Shown piece by piece: positions 12,801 through 27,800 of a stretch of 64,000 nt of DNA. Numbering within the stretch: position 1 is the first letter of the stretch; each line of letters opens with the position of its first letter. Source of the DNA: Lepas anatifera (lineage: Eukaryota > Arthropoda > Thecostraca > Lepadidae); contig JAOTON010001898.1 of the NCBI GenBank assembly GCA_034440635.1, forward strand, positions 1,664,001 through 1,728,000, read 5' to 3'. The translations under genes were made by a program, and so were the position numbers. The notes beneath the pieces were generated by a model. The model had not been told where the DNA came from and made no database searches. It saw nothing but the letters and a program-made list of their open reading frames with translations.

Positions 12801-15800
12801 AACACAATTATGTAATAGATATTTATTTATTTATTTATTACACGTTATCTGGTTCCTCCTCTCTAAATAGGGCTATTCAGGAACCATCGTCATACAAGCC
12901 GTACAAAGTTCATAGTCAACAATACAAAATCAAGTACGCGTAATAAAATCACGAAGTCTTTTTAAAAGATGGCAGACTAATGCAACGAATATTGTTGAAA
13001 ATGACAATCTGGTTATACAGATGAGAAGCACGGTAAATGAAGCGTCGCTTTCCGTGGTTGTTTCTTAGGCATGGTAGCGATAGATGAAATGATTGACGAG
13101 TTGCGCGGCACACGTTTTGGTGGTTGTATACAAAATTGCAACGCAAGGGTGGTGGTACATCTGTAGTTAGTATTTTGTGGGTCATGCACACATCGAAATA
13201 ATCAATAAGTTGCGCCATGGATAGCCATCCCAGCTCATGCATTACATCAGAAATATGTTCAAATTTTTTTCTTCCAGAGATAACACGAGCAGAGAAGTTT
13301 AACACCTTCTGAAGATGGGAGATCACACTTGAGTTTGCACTGCCGTAGACTTGAATGCAGTATCTAAGATGAGATAGCACTAATGCGTCGATCAAACGAG
13401 GTACTGTACATGGAGGTAAGACGTGTTTTGGCATGAATTAATCCTATGAGTATTCCAAAACAACGGTTAGATATCATTTTAACATGTTGGTCCCATGACA
13501 GGTAAGGATCCATGATAACACCCATGTTTCTGACGGACCTTGAGGATTGAATTAGCTCACCCATAAAACTAATTGTGACGCGCTCATCAATACGATCAAG
13601 CTGACGCCTATCACCGCACAGTAGCAACTCAGTCTTGGCAGCGTTCACCATCATCTCGTGCTGTAAAAACCATGTGCTAAGAGTCTCTAAAACAGTTTCC
13701 ATTGACTTCTGAACTAAGGCCAACCTATTGCGTGGTCAAGTAATGGCAACCTGTGTGTCATCCGCGTAGCGTACAAAGGTAACCGGAAATCCATTTATTT
13801 CTTCCGGAATATGACACGAAATATCGTTGGATAGGACGTTGAACAGCAATGCTCCTAAAATTGTACCTTGAAAAGTGCCAATAGTGATTGGAAGAGGTTT
13901 CGATAGTGTGTCGCCAACTCGAACTCGTTGAGTGTGTCCAGAAAGGTAGCTATTAAACCAACCGGGGGAGACTTGTAATAGCTGAAGTTTAGTAACAATT
14001 GTTTCATGGTCCACAACGTCAAAGCAGCCACTCAAGTCCAATAGTGTTAACAAATAAATTTCTGACCTATTCATTCCCGCCAAAATTTCGTCAGCTACAG
14101 TTAAAAGAGCTGTAGCAGTAGAGTGTTGTGAGATGAAACCATGTTGATCAGAGCCAAAGAGGTATTGATTTTTCAAATATATTGTCAGCTGGTTGTGCAC
14201 TACTTTTTCTATAATTTTGCAGATCGCTGGACCGATTGTGATTGGCCTGAAATTTGCGGGGTCTGCCGGACTACCTTTTTGTGAACTGGTATTACCTCGG
14301 CTCGTTTCCAACTTGTTGGGACCGTTTCCGTAACAATACTGACGTTTATGATCTGAAGGAGGGTTCTTCCAATGATACCGAAACACATTTTAATAATTTT
14401 AATGGGTATATCTCCTACACAGGAGTTTTTGTTGGGTAGAGAAGAAATATTTTTTCCAAGTTCACTCAGTGTAATCGGCGTTAAGTTAAGTGCACCCGCA
14501 TTTACTCTAGGCAGACGCACACTAAGTGGGGAGCTGTTAGACTGCTGAAATTGATTCATTACTGTTGCTCTGGTTTTTCTACCCACTGAAGTGAAGTATT
14601 CATTAATTTGGTCGGGTGACAGATTTTCTGGATGAGTTAGAGGACCACGTTTTGGGGCAATTACTGGTTTTAATTGCCGAAACAGATCTGATGGTGGGGA
14701 TTCGGCAACCCTACGCGCTATGTCCTCACGTGTGTCTCGTCGGATTGCTCTTTTGACTAATGTATTTAAACGGATGTATTCTGCTGAATCTGAGTTGGAT
14801 TTAGCTAAACGTCTCTGGCCCATCAATTCCAGTGTCTCGTCACATACAGGTGGTGGGTTCGGATTGTGTACACGATAACGTCGTATTGGGGCATGAATGT
14901 TTAGAATGCGATTAATCTCTCCAGAAAATGAGTCCCACTGCTGTTCGCATGAGTTTGCCCGGTGTCTACCAACTGAACCCAGTCTGACCTGCCCACGTCA
15001 TCCAAAAATGCTTGTGAATTTAAAGCGCGCCAATTACGCCCAGTGCGATACTCGCGTGCTGGCTTTGGTCGTGGGCATGTTACTGGTGACAGTGACCCTT
15101 CTATGGTGTGCTGTATAGTCACATTTTCAACAGTACACACAGACGACACAATACCACAGCACAAAGCATCGGATAACAACACAACATCGAGTACCGACTG
15201 GGTGTTGTTGCGGTAAAAGGTAGGCTCGTAGACTTGAAGGGTCAAACCGTACCGCTCAAGTTCTGCTAAACGGGAGTGAGCTAGAGGGTTCGTGAGACTT
15301 GGGAGGGCGTTTAAAATTGACAACAGCAAACACAATATTATGGTGATACCTGTCATATTTCCGGGTCATTCTCTTCCATGTGCAAACGGATACAAATTAG
15401 AGGGAGGGGAGCTAAAGGGCTCGAGCCCCCCTCCCCGAAATAGGAGTTCTCCTGGTAAACACATAGAGGCTATTCCAGCTGTTTCAGGTAAGAGTGGGAT
15501 AGGGCTGAGCCCCCCCCCACCCCCATGACGTCTGGATCCGCCACTGCCCACCACTGTCTGTGGGGGCTGGCAGTTACCTGGAAGACCATCTGGGCGGTGA
15601 AGATGAGTTTGTCTACTTCGAAGAGTCCGCGGGTGGTGTACATGAAGACGGAGTAGGTGACGCTGTCGATCAGGTTCTCCACGCGGCCCTTGACGTCTTC
15701 TGCCGGCTCCGCCTTCGTCATCGCCTTGTGGAACACTACCGAGAACGCCTGAAGATACGGCACACGCCGCGTCAAACCCACTGTGCAATGTGCGTACCAG

Positions 15801-18800
15801 CTTCGTGTGTCTATATATTCGTTTTGGTCAGGGTAGTAAACCGAGAATGGCAGAAAGTTCACCCAGCAAAAGCTTATGTCAGTTTTCGTTTCCCGGTTTG
15901 CGTAACGGCAGTTATAACAAAACAGCAGTGTTCGTCTTAACTCTTAAAGCGGCAGCAAGCAACAAGTAAACCAAACCGGATGAATAAGCCTGCTTTAAGC
16001 TTTTGTTACCGCTGCACAAACAAATCTGAATATTGTTGGGCATATATACTGTTTATCCATGAAAACGTCAAATAGGTGTTTCGACATGGAAGTGTGTAGC
16101 ACAATGCTTCGAACCGCCGGACACCACCACGAGACCGGCAATCCCAGCAGCTCAGTGCGACTGTGAGGGAGGGTCCACACTGCCACGCCGTCCCGCCCTT
16201 ATCACAGTGTCCTTAAGCCGTTAGTGAGGCTGAGCCAACCCGATTCGCCTCCCTGCCCTCAGCTGTTGATTGAAGTTTTGCCAAGTGATTTCAGCGTGTT
16301 AGTGTGGCTGACCAAGCCGTGCCCTAGTCCTCTCATGGTGTGATGGCCCACGTGGATAATGTCAATACATTTGCATATCAATTCTCAGGGCATGTGTATC
16401 GCAAATGGGAGATAGATGGCCCACTGGCTCCCAGCACCCACTCTGCCGTGGGAAGGCAAAAGGCCGTAACTCGAAAATTGTCGATTTTCGGTTTTTGGTA
16501 TCATTCGAATGCGCACGTTAAGCTGCATCTAATGATGTGAATAGCATATTAAAATTCAAATTATAAATTTGTTATTTTATAAGTTTAAAATTATCGTGAT
16601 GCCCTAAGTCTAATTTGGTGGCGTGAATTATCAGGCAAAAGACCGTAACACACTATTCACCCACGTACGGCTTTTTGCCTGCTACGATCCACTAGAAGAA
16701 CCGCCTTCGCAGTCAGCCGAATCACCGTAACTTCCACTCACGGTTTTTTTCCTACTACAAAATGGTTTAAAACTCCACATCCTGGGATGTTCACAGTATG
16801 CTATAACTTTCCCCCAGTGGGGGTGTTCGAACACGCCCTCAGGTTTTTTTCCGGTTGCACGAAGAACTGCGGCACGAAGCGCCCCGTACTTGGCACACCT
16901 TATCCTTCATCTATTCCGCAACTTCCCCAAACATTTTAAGGTTGGGTCATCTCAGGTCAGGTCACCAGTGCAGGTCACGTGACCTCACCTCCAAAAATGT
17001 TTAAGGTGGCATAAGTAAGAAATGGGTAAATCTATCGGACTGAAACTTATTGCACATAATGGCCCCACCGAGTGCTAAAAATATATGCGGGACTTTTCAT
17101 ATCGATGACCTAGGGTTGGGTACGGATCATGACCTCTCCATGGGAAATACATGGGGAAAACAGGAATTAGGCTGTATTTGTGTAGATACAGCTGAGAATA
17201 CCTTCATATTCTCCAAATCGTAGTATCCTGGGTCCCTTTCCAGGTTCATGGTGCAATGTTTTACCTATGACCTCTGTTAGGTCAACTGGGGATACTTCAG
17301 CAGTTTTCAGACATGGGTCAATAACTTTTCAGGATTTGATGATATACCTTGTATTTTGAAACCATTACGTTTAGATTGTTATTACGAGTCCAATGATAAG
17401 CATTTTGACTATGCTAGGTCGGAAAGTGGCCTTGACCTGACCTGAGGTCACGTTATTTTTGTGTTTTGACCTAACATAGTATCATTATACATCATTCGAT
17501 TCGCCGTCACAAGAAGAAGTGAATGGTGCCTAAAAAGATTCTAACTTAACTCTATCAGACGATAGAGCCCCAAAACACCACCCTAACACGCAGCCTTCTT
17601 TGACCTGTCATGATCTCAATATTGACCTGAGCCAAAAGTGACCGATGTAGCTTCTTCATGAATTTGTATGAGCTATCCACCAGTTTTCGCATTTTTTCGC
17701 TATCCCGCACAGGGGCCGAGGTCGAGGGGTGTTCGAACACCCCCTCCCCACCGAGGCGAAGGTGGTTGAGGCCCAGCGGGGCTCGGGTAACAGCAAAATC
17801 CGTTAGCAGTGCGTTACCATCAATGTTAGGAAAACACTTGACCAGCCTGTTACCAGGCCGAAATGAATCACTTTCGTTCAAAAGGCACCCATGAATGGGT
17901 CACTCGGCGTCCTCTGTTGCGCGTGCACGAGGAATCGCCACTTCGATTAGCTCTTGCCCCCAAACGAAGGTACCGCTTTGGCTGTGTGAAGCCACTCTGC
18001 TTGACAACGATGGGATAAACCGCCAACACCATGGCTGCCCCTCAGGACAAACGAGGTCGATAGGTGTCAGCTAACAAGCTATGCAGAGAGGTTATCGGGC
18101 GCCACATAACGGTATACAAGCCGGTGGCACCCCATGATATGTACTTGTGTGCCCCCAACCGCTGGTACTTGCCGGCTGACTTGACAGAGCCATATATGAA
18201 CACTTCGTAGAGGCAGAGGAAAGTATCTGCCCATAAAGTAGCTTCTGCATGGTGGTTCCGGACCTCAACATATGTTTCACGCGTCTGAATGGTGAGAAAC
18301 GTTCCAAGAGCAGGGCTCACGACGAACATTTGTGCGTCTTCACAGCGGGGTGTCGCACTTGTGCTGAGCACGCCCAGCACAGAGATCAGGCACAACAAAC
18401 ATACCCTCATGCTTTGGAGCGAGAGTGGTGCCCCAGGCAAATGATCCTCACAGCGGATATGAAAAAACACACAGGGTGTTTTTTGTTCCCATCCATTCCA
18501 CACAGAATTTCGGTTATTGTCCCGACTCGTGGTGTACGAGACCTTCGCACCAGTTGGTCTGTCAACAAAATCAGGTGCGAGGCCCACTTTTGTAATGTGG
18601 CACGAGGGCCCGGCGAGAACAGACGCATGGAATGTGGCATCCTGTTTTTTTTTTTAGATTGGTGGTGGTGGTGGTGTAGTCCCCCGTGCCGGCCGTAGCC
18701 GATAGGTTCTCGGTGTCAGGTAGTCGCGAGTCAAAGCCGCCACGCCCCCCCCCTCCCTCCGTCCCAAAGCTGTGCCGGGCCTGGATGAAAGCTACCGAAA

Positions 18801-21800
18801 AGGTGGAGCCACACTCCCGCCAGACACGGACGCTAGAGCAGAACGTGCTTGGGTGTGTCCGAGCATTTGCGGCAGACAAGCAGCGTGCCGCAAGGCACGC
18901 CCCGCTCACTGCTCGCAGGGCCGGGAGGGAAGACGGCTGATGCGGTGGCAGTACACCTGGAGAGTCCCCAGTGCCCCGCCCGGATTTGGTGGACGTTGAC
19001 AATGTCTTTCCGGCTCTGGGTGAGGACCGGTGTCGGCATCCGGTTCCCCATGATACATCTGAACAGGCTGTCAGACCAGCAGCAACGCCAGACCCTGGAG
19101 GCGACGCAGTCGACGACCCGGACGACACTGCGGACGTCCGCAGGTGCGTTTTCCTGTGGGAGGCTGGCGGCCCCTAAGCCATCGCGTCCGCTCTTTCGTT
19201 TCCAAGAAGCCCACAGTGGGCCGGAACCCACTGCAGGAAGGTGTCCTGACCTCTGGCCGCGATTTCGAGAAGGAGACGCCGCAACAATGCGCTCATCGGG
19301 GTCCGTTGGGCGCCCGCACAGCTCGCAAGGGTCGCGAGGGCAGCTTGGGAATCTGTGCATATAACAATGATGAGCTCGACTGAGGCGCCGTTGATCTCTG
19401 GCGCCGCACGGATAACAAGCTCGGCGCGAGTGCTGCTGCACAGTTTTCCCACCGGGGCGGTGACCAGGTGTTCTTCTCCAGAGGGAAGTACGATTAGGGT
19501 ACCTCCTCCGCTGGCACTCACCTTCTTGTTTTAGATTCGTGGAGAGCCATCGCTATACTGAATATTTTACCCATTGGCAACTGCTGTGCAAAAACCAAAC
19601 ATTGGACTTCGATTACAGCATTGACCCAGGCTGTTCACTCTAAAGATTTATAACTTCGAAAAGTGACCTTGATGTGTTTCTAGAAGTGTTACACGTCCAT
19701 GGCAGCCGATTGCATTCGTCGGGTTTACAATAAGAGCTTGAAGAAACTTGGATCGGTCTGCGGACATAGTGGACTTCAAGAGCGCTATTAAGAAATCATT
19801 GGTGATCTTAGAAATGCATCCAGGACATTCTCCTACATAGAATACGATGTAAGCCAGACAAAGTTGAAGAGGCTGAGTGAGGATGGCCAACGCCCATATT
19901 TGGTGCATATCAAGGTGATTCAGTTACGGCGTGGTCATCCGCTTGTGTTCAAAAGAACGACGCGCAACTCAACAACATGGACGTTTGATCTATCAAGGAA
20001 TAATTACAACGCTGCAATTGCGCCCACAAGCCACTCCGTAGCACGCGGCGTAAATGCGACCAAACTGGGAGGACTTCGTGAAAGGCTTCTTCATCTGTTG
20101 ACTTCCCACAAACAGATGTTCTGGGCAGATTACAAGTCTCCAAAAGTACGTGATCTCATGGGATAGAGATTGATCGCTGTGAGGTTATAATGCGTTCTTC
20201 CTGACGTCATCTGAGCTCGTTTTGTTTTCTTGGTGGTCACAATTGAAATGTGATGGGATTTGATGATTAAATGCACCTTTTATGCGAAGCTGTGCTATAT
20301 CTACCTCAGCCTGGCTAGATACCGACGAGAGAATATTGGCCCCGGAGTGCCCACTGCTCATTATTGAGCAATAGTTATGTTGAAGCTGACCTGCAGCGGT
20401 CATTTGGGTTTTCAGGATGCTCAGTGATCTTAGCGTGACTAAAGGGTGGTACAGAAAACACAGTGTCTGATCCCGTAGCGAGGAAAAATTTCAATCTCCT
20501 ATGCCAAATGCTGCTTAGACTGACTTGACTGGGCATAAAATGAATGAATCCAGTTGATACGGTCTTCTGCCTGATATTGGAATGAATGAAACTGTTGATT
20601 TACGGTCTTTTGCCTGCTTCCACGCCTTTTTGCCTCATTTCATATTGACGTTTGTGACCAAAACATGGAAGGCAAAACACGTTTGTAGAACTTGTTACAG
20701 ACATAGTTTGTTTTGCATGAAACGACCTACATCAAAAGATGCGGCTCATTTCAACGATTCCGATGATATCAAACTAAAAAACTGGCTAGGTCCAGAGTTA
20801 TGAAGAAAAACGGTTTTTTGCTTCTCCTGAAAAGTTGATAAAATCGAGTTACGGTCTTGTGCCTTTCCATGGCAGCACTGCCTGAGGTTGGCTCGGTTTT
20901 AACTCGCGTGGGTCGTCTAAATAACGCGAGGCCTGGCATCCCCGTTCCCAGCGGGGCGCAGCGATCGACACGCGTTACTGCTGCGCTCAGCTCAGGCGCA
21001 ACGCCTCCCCGTTGTCATGCTGTTAACACGCCGTTTACTGTCATGTTGTTCACTGTCGCCGTCACCCCGGCACGTTGTTAACTGCGTCACCTCTGCATTC
21101 GCGCGAATGATCGGGGGGGATGATGCCTCTTCAAATTTCGTTTTTAAAGGTTGCAACAGCGTGTGAAATATATGATCTAAGTCTGACGGCCTTGGCAGAC
21201 ATTAGCGTATCTGCCGTGAAAATCAATAGTTCATTGTTAGTTGTGTAGCTGTATTAAGGTAACTTGCTTCAGGACTCCCGTGCGCCTGGCTCACGCCCGG
21301 CCTACCTTCAGGGAGAACTGGTAGATGGGGTTGATCTTGTGCAGGTCGTTGAGTATGAAGTACAGCAGGGAGGCACGCGTAGCTGCAGGCCGGTACAGCT
21401 CGCGGGCCTCGTCAATCTTAATCGACGTCTCGCGGCCCTCTATCACCTGCAGGTCGCACACAGGCACCAGCAGTCGGATCGCAGCCCCTGAACGCCACGC
21501 TGCTCAGCCGCTCAGTTACCTGAACCATATGCTCTGAATGTGACTACTAATGAGTGAATTGCTACTAATGAACATGTTTTGAATGTCACTAAAACAAGAC
21601 CATTGCGTGGAAAGTCTGCACTGTACTGGAATTCATCGCACCTATTACGAAAAAAACTATCAGACTAGTCGGTACAATTGTGAAATAATCCCATCTTAAG
21701 CAGTATTCCTTGCGGTCAACGTAAGTTGCCTCTTTTCATATATGCAACACATTCATTCTCAGTCGCAAGCCGGGGCGGTGGGGCAGTTGCGTCGATTGTA

Positions 21801-24800
21801 ACCTCCCGCAATACGACAGAACAGTGGTGCCACTAGTGTGGAGCGACTGTCACCTTGGCCTGCACTTCCGCCGCCGTGGCCTTGGTGTACTCGAGGTTCT
21901 CCACCAGCTCCGTGTCGCCCAGGAAGTTCCCGCCCGCCGACGACAGCCGCGACAACAGGTTATCTTCCAGCTTCTTCAGCAGGATCTTGAACTCGTTCTG
22001 CTGCTTCGTCAGGTTGTACTGCACGATGGGGCACGGGGTCGCAACATTCAGACGCAGCATGCATGAGAAACACGAGATAACATTGTCCAATCATCAACTG
22101 ATGACCGCATGATTACAGCAACCAGTACAAGGTATTTAACCAGTAAAATCTATAACAAACTTTAAAACCCTAAGCCAGTGAAGGCCTATAGGAGAAAACC
22201 GAGCAGGCACCTTATATCTACACATTGAATTTAACACGCGCCCCGCTGGGGGAGGAAATTTGCCCCACTCCTGGTTTTCCCCAGATAGCTCAAAAACGAA
22301 GAGACGCAGAACAACAAAACTTACAGTACCTTATACCTGCTCAATTTTACACATCTGACTAAATTTTTTAGTTAAGGTCATGTCAGGTCAAGGAGCTATT
22401 CAAGGTCAAGTGACTCGACCTCAAAACCTAAAATCACGATTTTGAAGTGGCGCCCACAGAACATCAGCAAACCCATCAGTTTAAAACTTCCACAATATGA
22501 TGAGGTCATTAGGGCCTAAGAATCTGCTATCTCGGAATTTTGATATTGCTAACCTAAGGTGGGGTCAATTTTTTGATCACCCCATTACAAGCCTATGGTG
22601 AAAATAAAATGGGTTCGTTTCCCGTAAATACTGGATAGATAAAGCTGAATATCCTCAAATTGTCTATGGCCAAGATCGTGGTAAAATAAAGTTGAGTTTT
22701 TGAGCATCTGACCTCTCAAAGGTCATATCAGGTCACGGGAGCATAGAGTGTCTTTTGCCAATAACTTCTCACTGAATTGAGATAAAGCTCCCATTTTGCT
22801 TGCATTGAGCTTATATGTCACGGGGAGTCGATTGATATGCAACATGACCATACCAGGTCACTCTGTGACCCTGACCTAGCTCGAGGTCAGGCCATTTTTA
22901 CTATTTAGCCTAGCAAGGTCATATTATACATCACTCGATTCACCGCGATGAGAGGAATCCAATGATGCATAAATATTTGCTCTAACTCCCCTGCGGGCAG
23001 ATCTAGCGAGAGAAACATACACTGCTCCGTTGCAAGCCTATGGAACCTTCTTTGACCTATGCTGACCTCAATATTGACATGAAATAAAAATTATTCGCAT
23101 AAAATCTTTTCGTCTTGTCAAGAGCTTTCGAACACCACCCGTAATTTTCTTTTAGCTTTCGTGGGAAACGAGATACGGAGGGGGCCAAAAACGCCCCCCA
23201 GGGGGCGCGTAATGCCAGGCACCACAACGGGGCGCGTGTTAAAGACAATTGACGAACCTTTCATGCAGCAGGTTCCTAAGAACATGACGCTTTCATCCTC
23301 CCTAATTGTCATTAATAGTCTTTAATAGTTCTGAGCGGGCATTCTCTCCCGATGTGTAACTAAAATAGACGAAAGGTGGAACTGCATTTACCGCAACTAT
23401 CAACTAAAACAACCAGAAACCGGACCCAGCCGTGTTAGTCTGCGACGCCCCGTCGTCTGAAAACGCGTGCGTCGTTAAACACCAGCCATGGACCCGATAG
23501 CCAAGCGACGGGGGGCAGCCAGCACACCTTCTGTTCCTCGAGGTCGGGCCTCTCGGCCTTGACCACCTCGGCCAGCAGCTGGTCCTCCAGGCCGTCTCGA
23601 GTGACGGTGAAGTTGATGAGGGTGGTCTGCGCCTGCATCTCGGGCTTGTAGTGCGGGTTGGCCAGCTTGGTGTGCAGAATGAGTCGGAAGGCCGGGTTGT
23701 ACTCCACCTCCTTGTCTCCCAGCTTGATGGCACTGCCAACACCGCACCACCGGCATCCACTCTGGGCACACTTAACATTCACAACCAGGCGACACGCCGG
23801 TCAGCGGAGCTGTCCCTCCCGCGGATCCGGACTGAAGCCGGCCGGCGTAGGCTGGCCTGCCGGGGACCAGCTCTGCTGAACCAGCTGGACATAGGAAGCG
23901 ACGTGCCTTTTAACCCTATTTCCGTCAGGCTCCCGGCTACCCCTATTTCCGGCAAGGGGGCAATATCGGCCCCCCTAAGATCTCGTAATCTAACCGGCCG
24001 ATTTTGAAAATTCAAAGTGCCATAGATTCCTCTGCTGCTAAACTTTATTTTGAAAAAGAAAATTTCAAAATTTTTACTTTTAGGAGAAGGTCGTGCAAAA
24101 TATACAATTTTTGTGTATTTTTTAGATTTTCCATAACCCTTGTCTCTGTTGTACGATTTTCACAAAACTAGTTCAGATTTACAAATAATTGACCCAAAAT
24201 TTTCATATACTCGAGTTACGCAAAAATTCGAAATTCAATGGCAGTTCCAGGACCAGGACTATGAGGGGAAATATATACAACCTAAAAGTTTTTGTTACGC
24301 GGATTAGAAGCCGTCATATACTGCTTGGCATCTTTGACACACAAATAAATGAGAAAAAGTGAAAAACTCATCAGGGGCGGATGCAGTAAGGTAAAACAGT
24401 GGGGTAAAATACATACCAACAATATGCGAATGGTACGCATGAGTATATTAGTCCCTCGACTAGTTGAGATTTAATTTCTGATAATTTTTACCCTCCCATG
24501 GCAGCTCTGGGAAAGGGGGTGACATAGGCGGATCAAGGACTCGTCGTGGGGGGTGGGGGTGATTGGAAACACATTTTCAATATACAACGATATTGAGTCG
24601 CGGCGGTGATACTGGCTGGGAATATACATTTTGAAAATGTGTAGTGACTTGACACGCCTCTGGTAATCTAGAATTGGGTTATAACTATTTTGAATTTTCA
24701 TATACCCAATTGTATTCGCCCTGGCACGGCTGTAAGCAGTCTTCTCACTTACTAACGTTTAGTCCTTCTTGATAACATTCCCCCATTTTGAACCGCTGAA

Positions 24801-27800
24801 ACCGCCCCTGATGAATACAAATAGTGACAATTGTGAATGCACTATCATCTCACATAAAAATGATATAATAAAACCATATAACTGGTATCAGGATCAGCAG
24901 AGACGGCTTCCTTTACAAAAACCCATCGCATACGATAATACTTGGTTTGTGGATAGAACCTCCCCAAAACCAGCCATAGCTCCGCCCCTGGTAAATATAT
25001 AATCTTGAAAATTTCAGAAAACCTGCCTGTACTAGTTTTAGGAAAAGTCAGGAAGTTTCAAAGTTCTATCGCAAGCCGTTTCGGAGATATTCTCGAAAAA
25101 CCGGAAGGGGGGCAATATTAGCCCCCCTGCCGGAAATAGGGTTAAGGCAGCTGTTAGATATGTGTTGCTAGAGAGACAGCCGAGAGAGTTGCAGCCATCG
25201 CAATTGTTTTGTGTGATTTATGCGCGATTTTACTCTGTATGCACGATTTTATCTGGCTTTTATACCACGTTGTTCTTATTTTAAGCATTGCTTTCTTTTA
25301 ATGACTGACGTGGAAACACAAAAAGCCATCCCATTGTTTTTACCTTGTGTGGATTGCTTCTTAATATACTGAACTGAACTGTACATTTGGCTGGTCACCC
25401 AGTTCATCTATGAGGTGGCTCTCAACTGCTGCGCACAGCCAGTTCTGCGGGGCCACTTGCCGACTCCGGGTGATGTTTCTTCCAGAACAATATTCCCAGT
25501 GTTCTCTTATAGATCGAACTAGCAAACCCGCTGGCTTCGCTGAGCCCCAGCTTCAGTTGGAAACCCGCTAGCTTCGCTGAGCCACACCTCGGTGGAAAAA
25601 CTCGCTCTTTGCGCTGAACTTCCCCTCGATCTGTTGCAAAAACGAAAAACCCGGACTATTCGTCTGGTGAATCATCTCGGAAAAAGTTGGTTACCGAACC
25701 TTACTGCAACAGCAGAGACAAAATTCGTTTTATGAGCATCCCCCGTGCAAGCCCAATTTAAAGGGTTGCTAAATCGTTTCTTAAAGTGACTGCCGTCCAG
25801 GCATGGGACCATTTTGTCGAGCAACACCTACATGCACCCGACCTGCATGTTCAAATTCAGGGGTGACTGAAATGTCGAGGCATGTTTAAGCATACCTCAG
25901 AATTGAAAAAGACCACTTCCGTTTCATATTATGACATAAAAACAGGGCAAAAAAAGATGCAATTTCTCTTATTCATCAAACCCGAAAAAGAACAATGAAG
26001 TATGGGGCAATATTCTGAAACTCAAATTCTAAATTTTACACGGTTTTGACATCACGCGGCCATGATGGAAATCAACATTCACACCTAAGACATGCAATCT
26101 GGTACAGATGCACAGCAGATCATACAGAATACATAAAGCGGCTCATGAATTCGGATCTGAAGTAACACCGGCTAAAATGACGAGAATGATACGGATGGGA
26201 TTACGCGCCACAGCGTTCACTGTTTGTTTATGTGAGGATTTTGGTTGCAGATTTCTAATGACACCTCTGAAAATAATCAATCGGGGTGACATGAGTGGAG
26301 TATGAATTCAATGAAAATGAAGGGCCTTCTCCACTCGGTGAAAAGTTCTTGTCGGAGTGCTTTCAAATTATTTTGCAAGCCGCCAGTGAAAATCGCTGTA
26401 GGAACGGCGAAGAGAGGAGGACGCAAAACATTGCAATTTTTCATAATAAGGGTCTTTATAGCCGGAGTAATTGAGATGTATCAATGTCAGCAGGCTGCCG
26501 CGACAGATTGTCGCAGCATGCCTGTGTTACTTAGCCGGCTAGACGTTTGGTGACTATAATAGAAATATAATAATTCTGCGAACCCCGCGTATAAACTGAG
26601 AACAAACCAATCTGGAATGAAAGTACAAATAGCCATTGAAATAGGTATACCATATTTCAAGTCAAAATACGACACAGAAAAATAGGGAGGGGGCTCTGAC
26701 GGCCTTCATGTCCCATCTGCCCGAGCCCTAGCTGCACCCCCGATAGCACTCTTCTACAACAGCCGGAATAAGGCTGAACTTCACCCATCTATTCCATGTT
26801 CGTCCAGTCGGATGTATTTGCCACTCCCTGGACTCACGTGCCCTTCCTGATGAGGTTGCGCGCCAGCAGAGGGTCCAGCACGGGGTCCACGGACTCGCCG
26901 ATGTTCTCGATGAGCACCACAGCGCCATCTGAGATGGCAGCCTCCACCGAGTCCATGTAGCCGCGCTGGCCCAGCCGGATCACCTTCAGGTCGGCGCCGT
27001 ACTTGGTCTTGATCCATTTGATACCTTGCAGCTGCGGGTGAGGAGGATGTCAGAACCTCACCCGGTTCCTACTGCTCAGTCACCGACCGTACAGAACGGA
27101 CAAACGACGCCTGCCGCCCAGTGAGCTATATCAGCTCACAATCGAGTTTGAAATAAACGGCATTGTCGTTACAGGGCCTAGTATTCCCAGTTTATGCACA
27201 GAAAAATATACACCATGTCAGATGTGCTTGTATTGTGCAGGTTTTAGCTTATCACATGCTAACTAATTGTTGACAGTGTTACTGCATCGCACCACAGATC
27301 TGACAGTCCGTACACACCATAGCAGTGGAGGGCGCTTCAATAACTTTTGACGATAACGATTATCGAGTGCGTTTTCCGGATTTGCAAAATTCAATGATAG
27401 AAACCACGTCACCGATGAAGCCGTTTCTGGCCAACTGGTGCATTCCACGACACGTCGAGCAGAGCTTGCCAAATGTGAAACCCTCGTGTCACCGATGCTG
27501 ATATATTTTCATATATGGTTCTCCGGGGACTTGAATTCAGTTGTCAAGATTTCTGCTCAATCTAGCCTAATGTTACTGAGTTACCCATAGCCTCGGGCGT
27601 TTCCATGACCGGTCACCATACAGTAGGCCTTCAGGCCTGCAGCTCCAATGCAAAGTCATTATAATATGTAAAATGATGCATCAATCACCTCAGAAAAGGC
27701 AGGAAATTACCGATCATGGGCCTATCTTATACTTATAGTTTTTGACACGCGACCTTATCACCTTGTCTTAGTTAAATCCACGTTATACCAGTGCACTGAA

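Noticed and set aside
18042..18587. 181-codon minus-strand frame in a dynein intron
   Set aside because: No recognisable domain or repeat. It overlaps other equally long frames and has no plausible exon structure linking to dynein.
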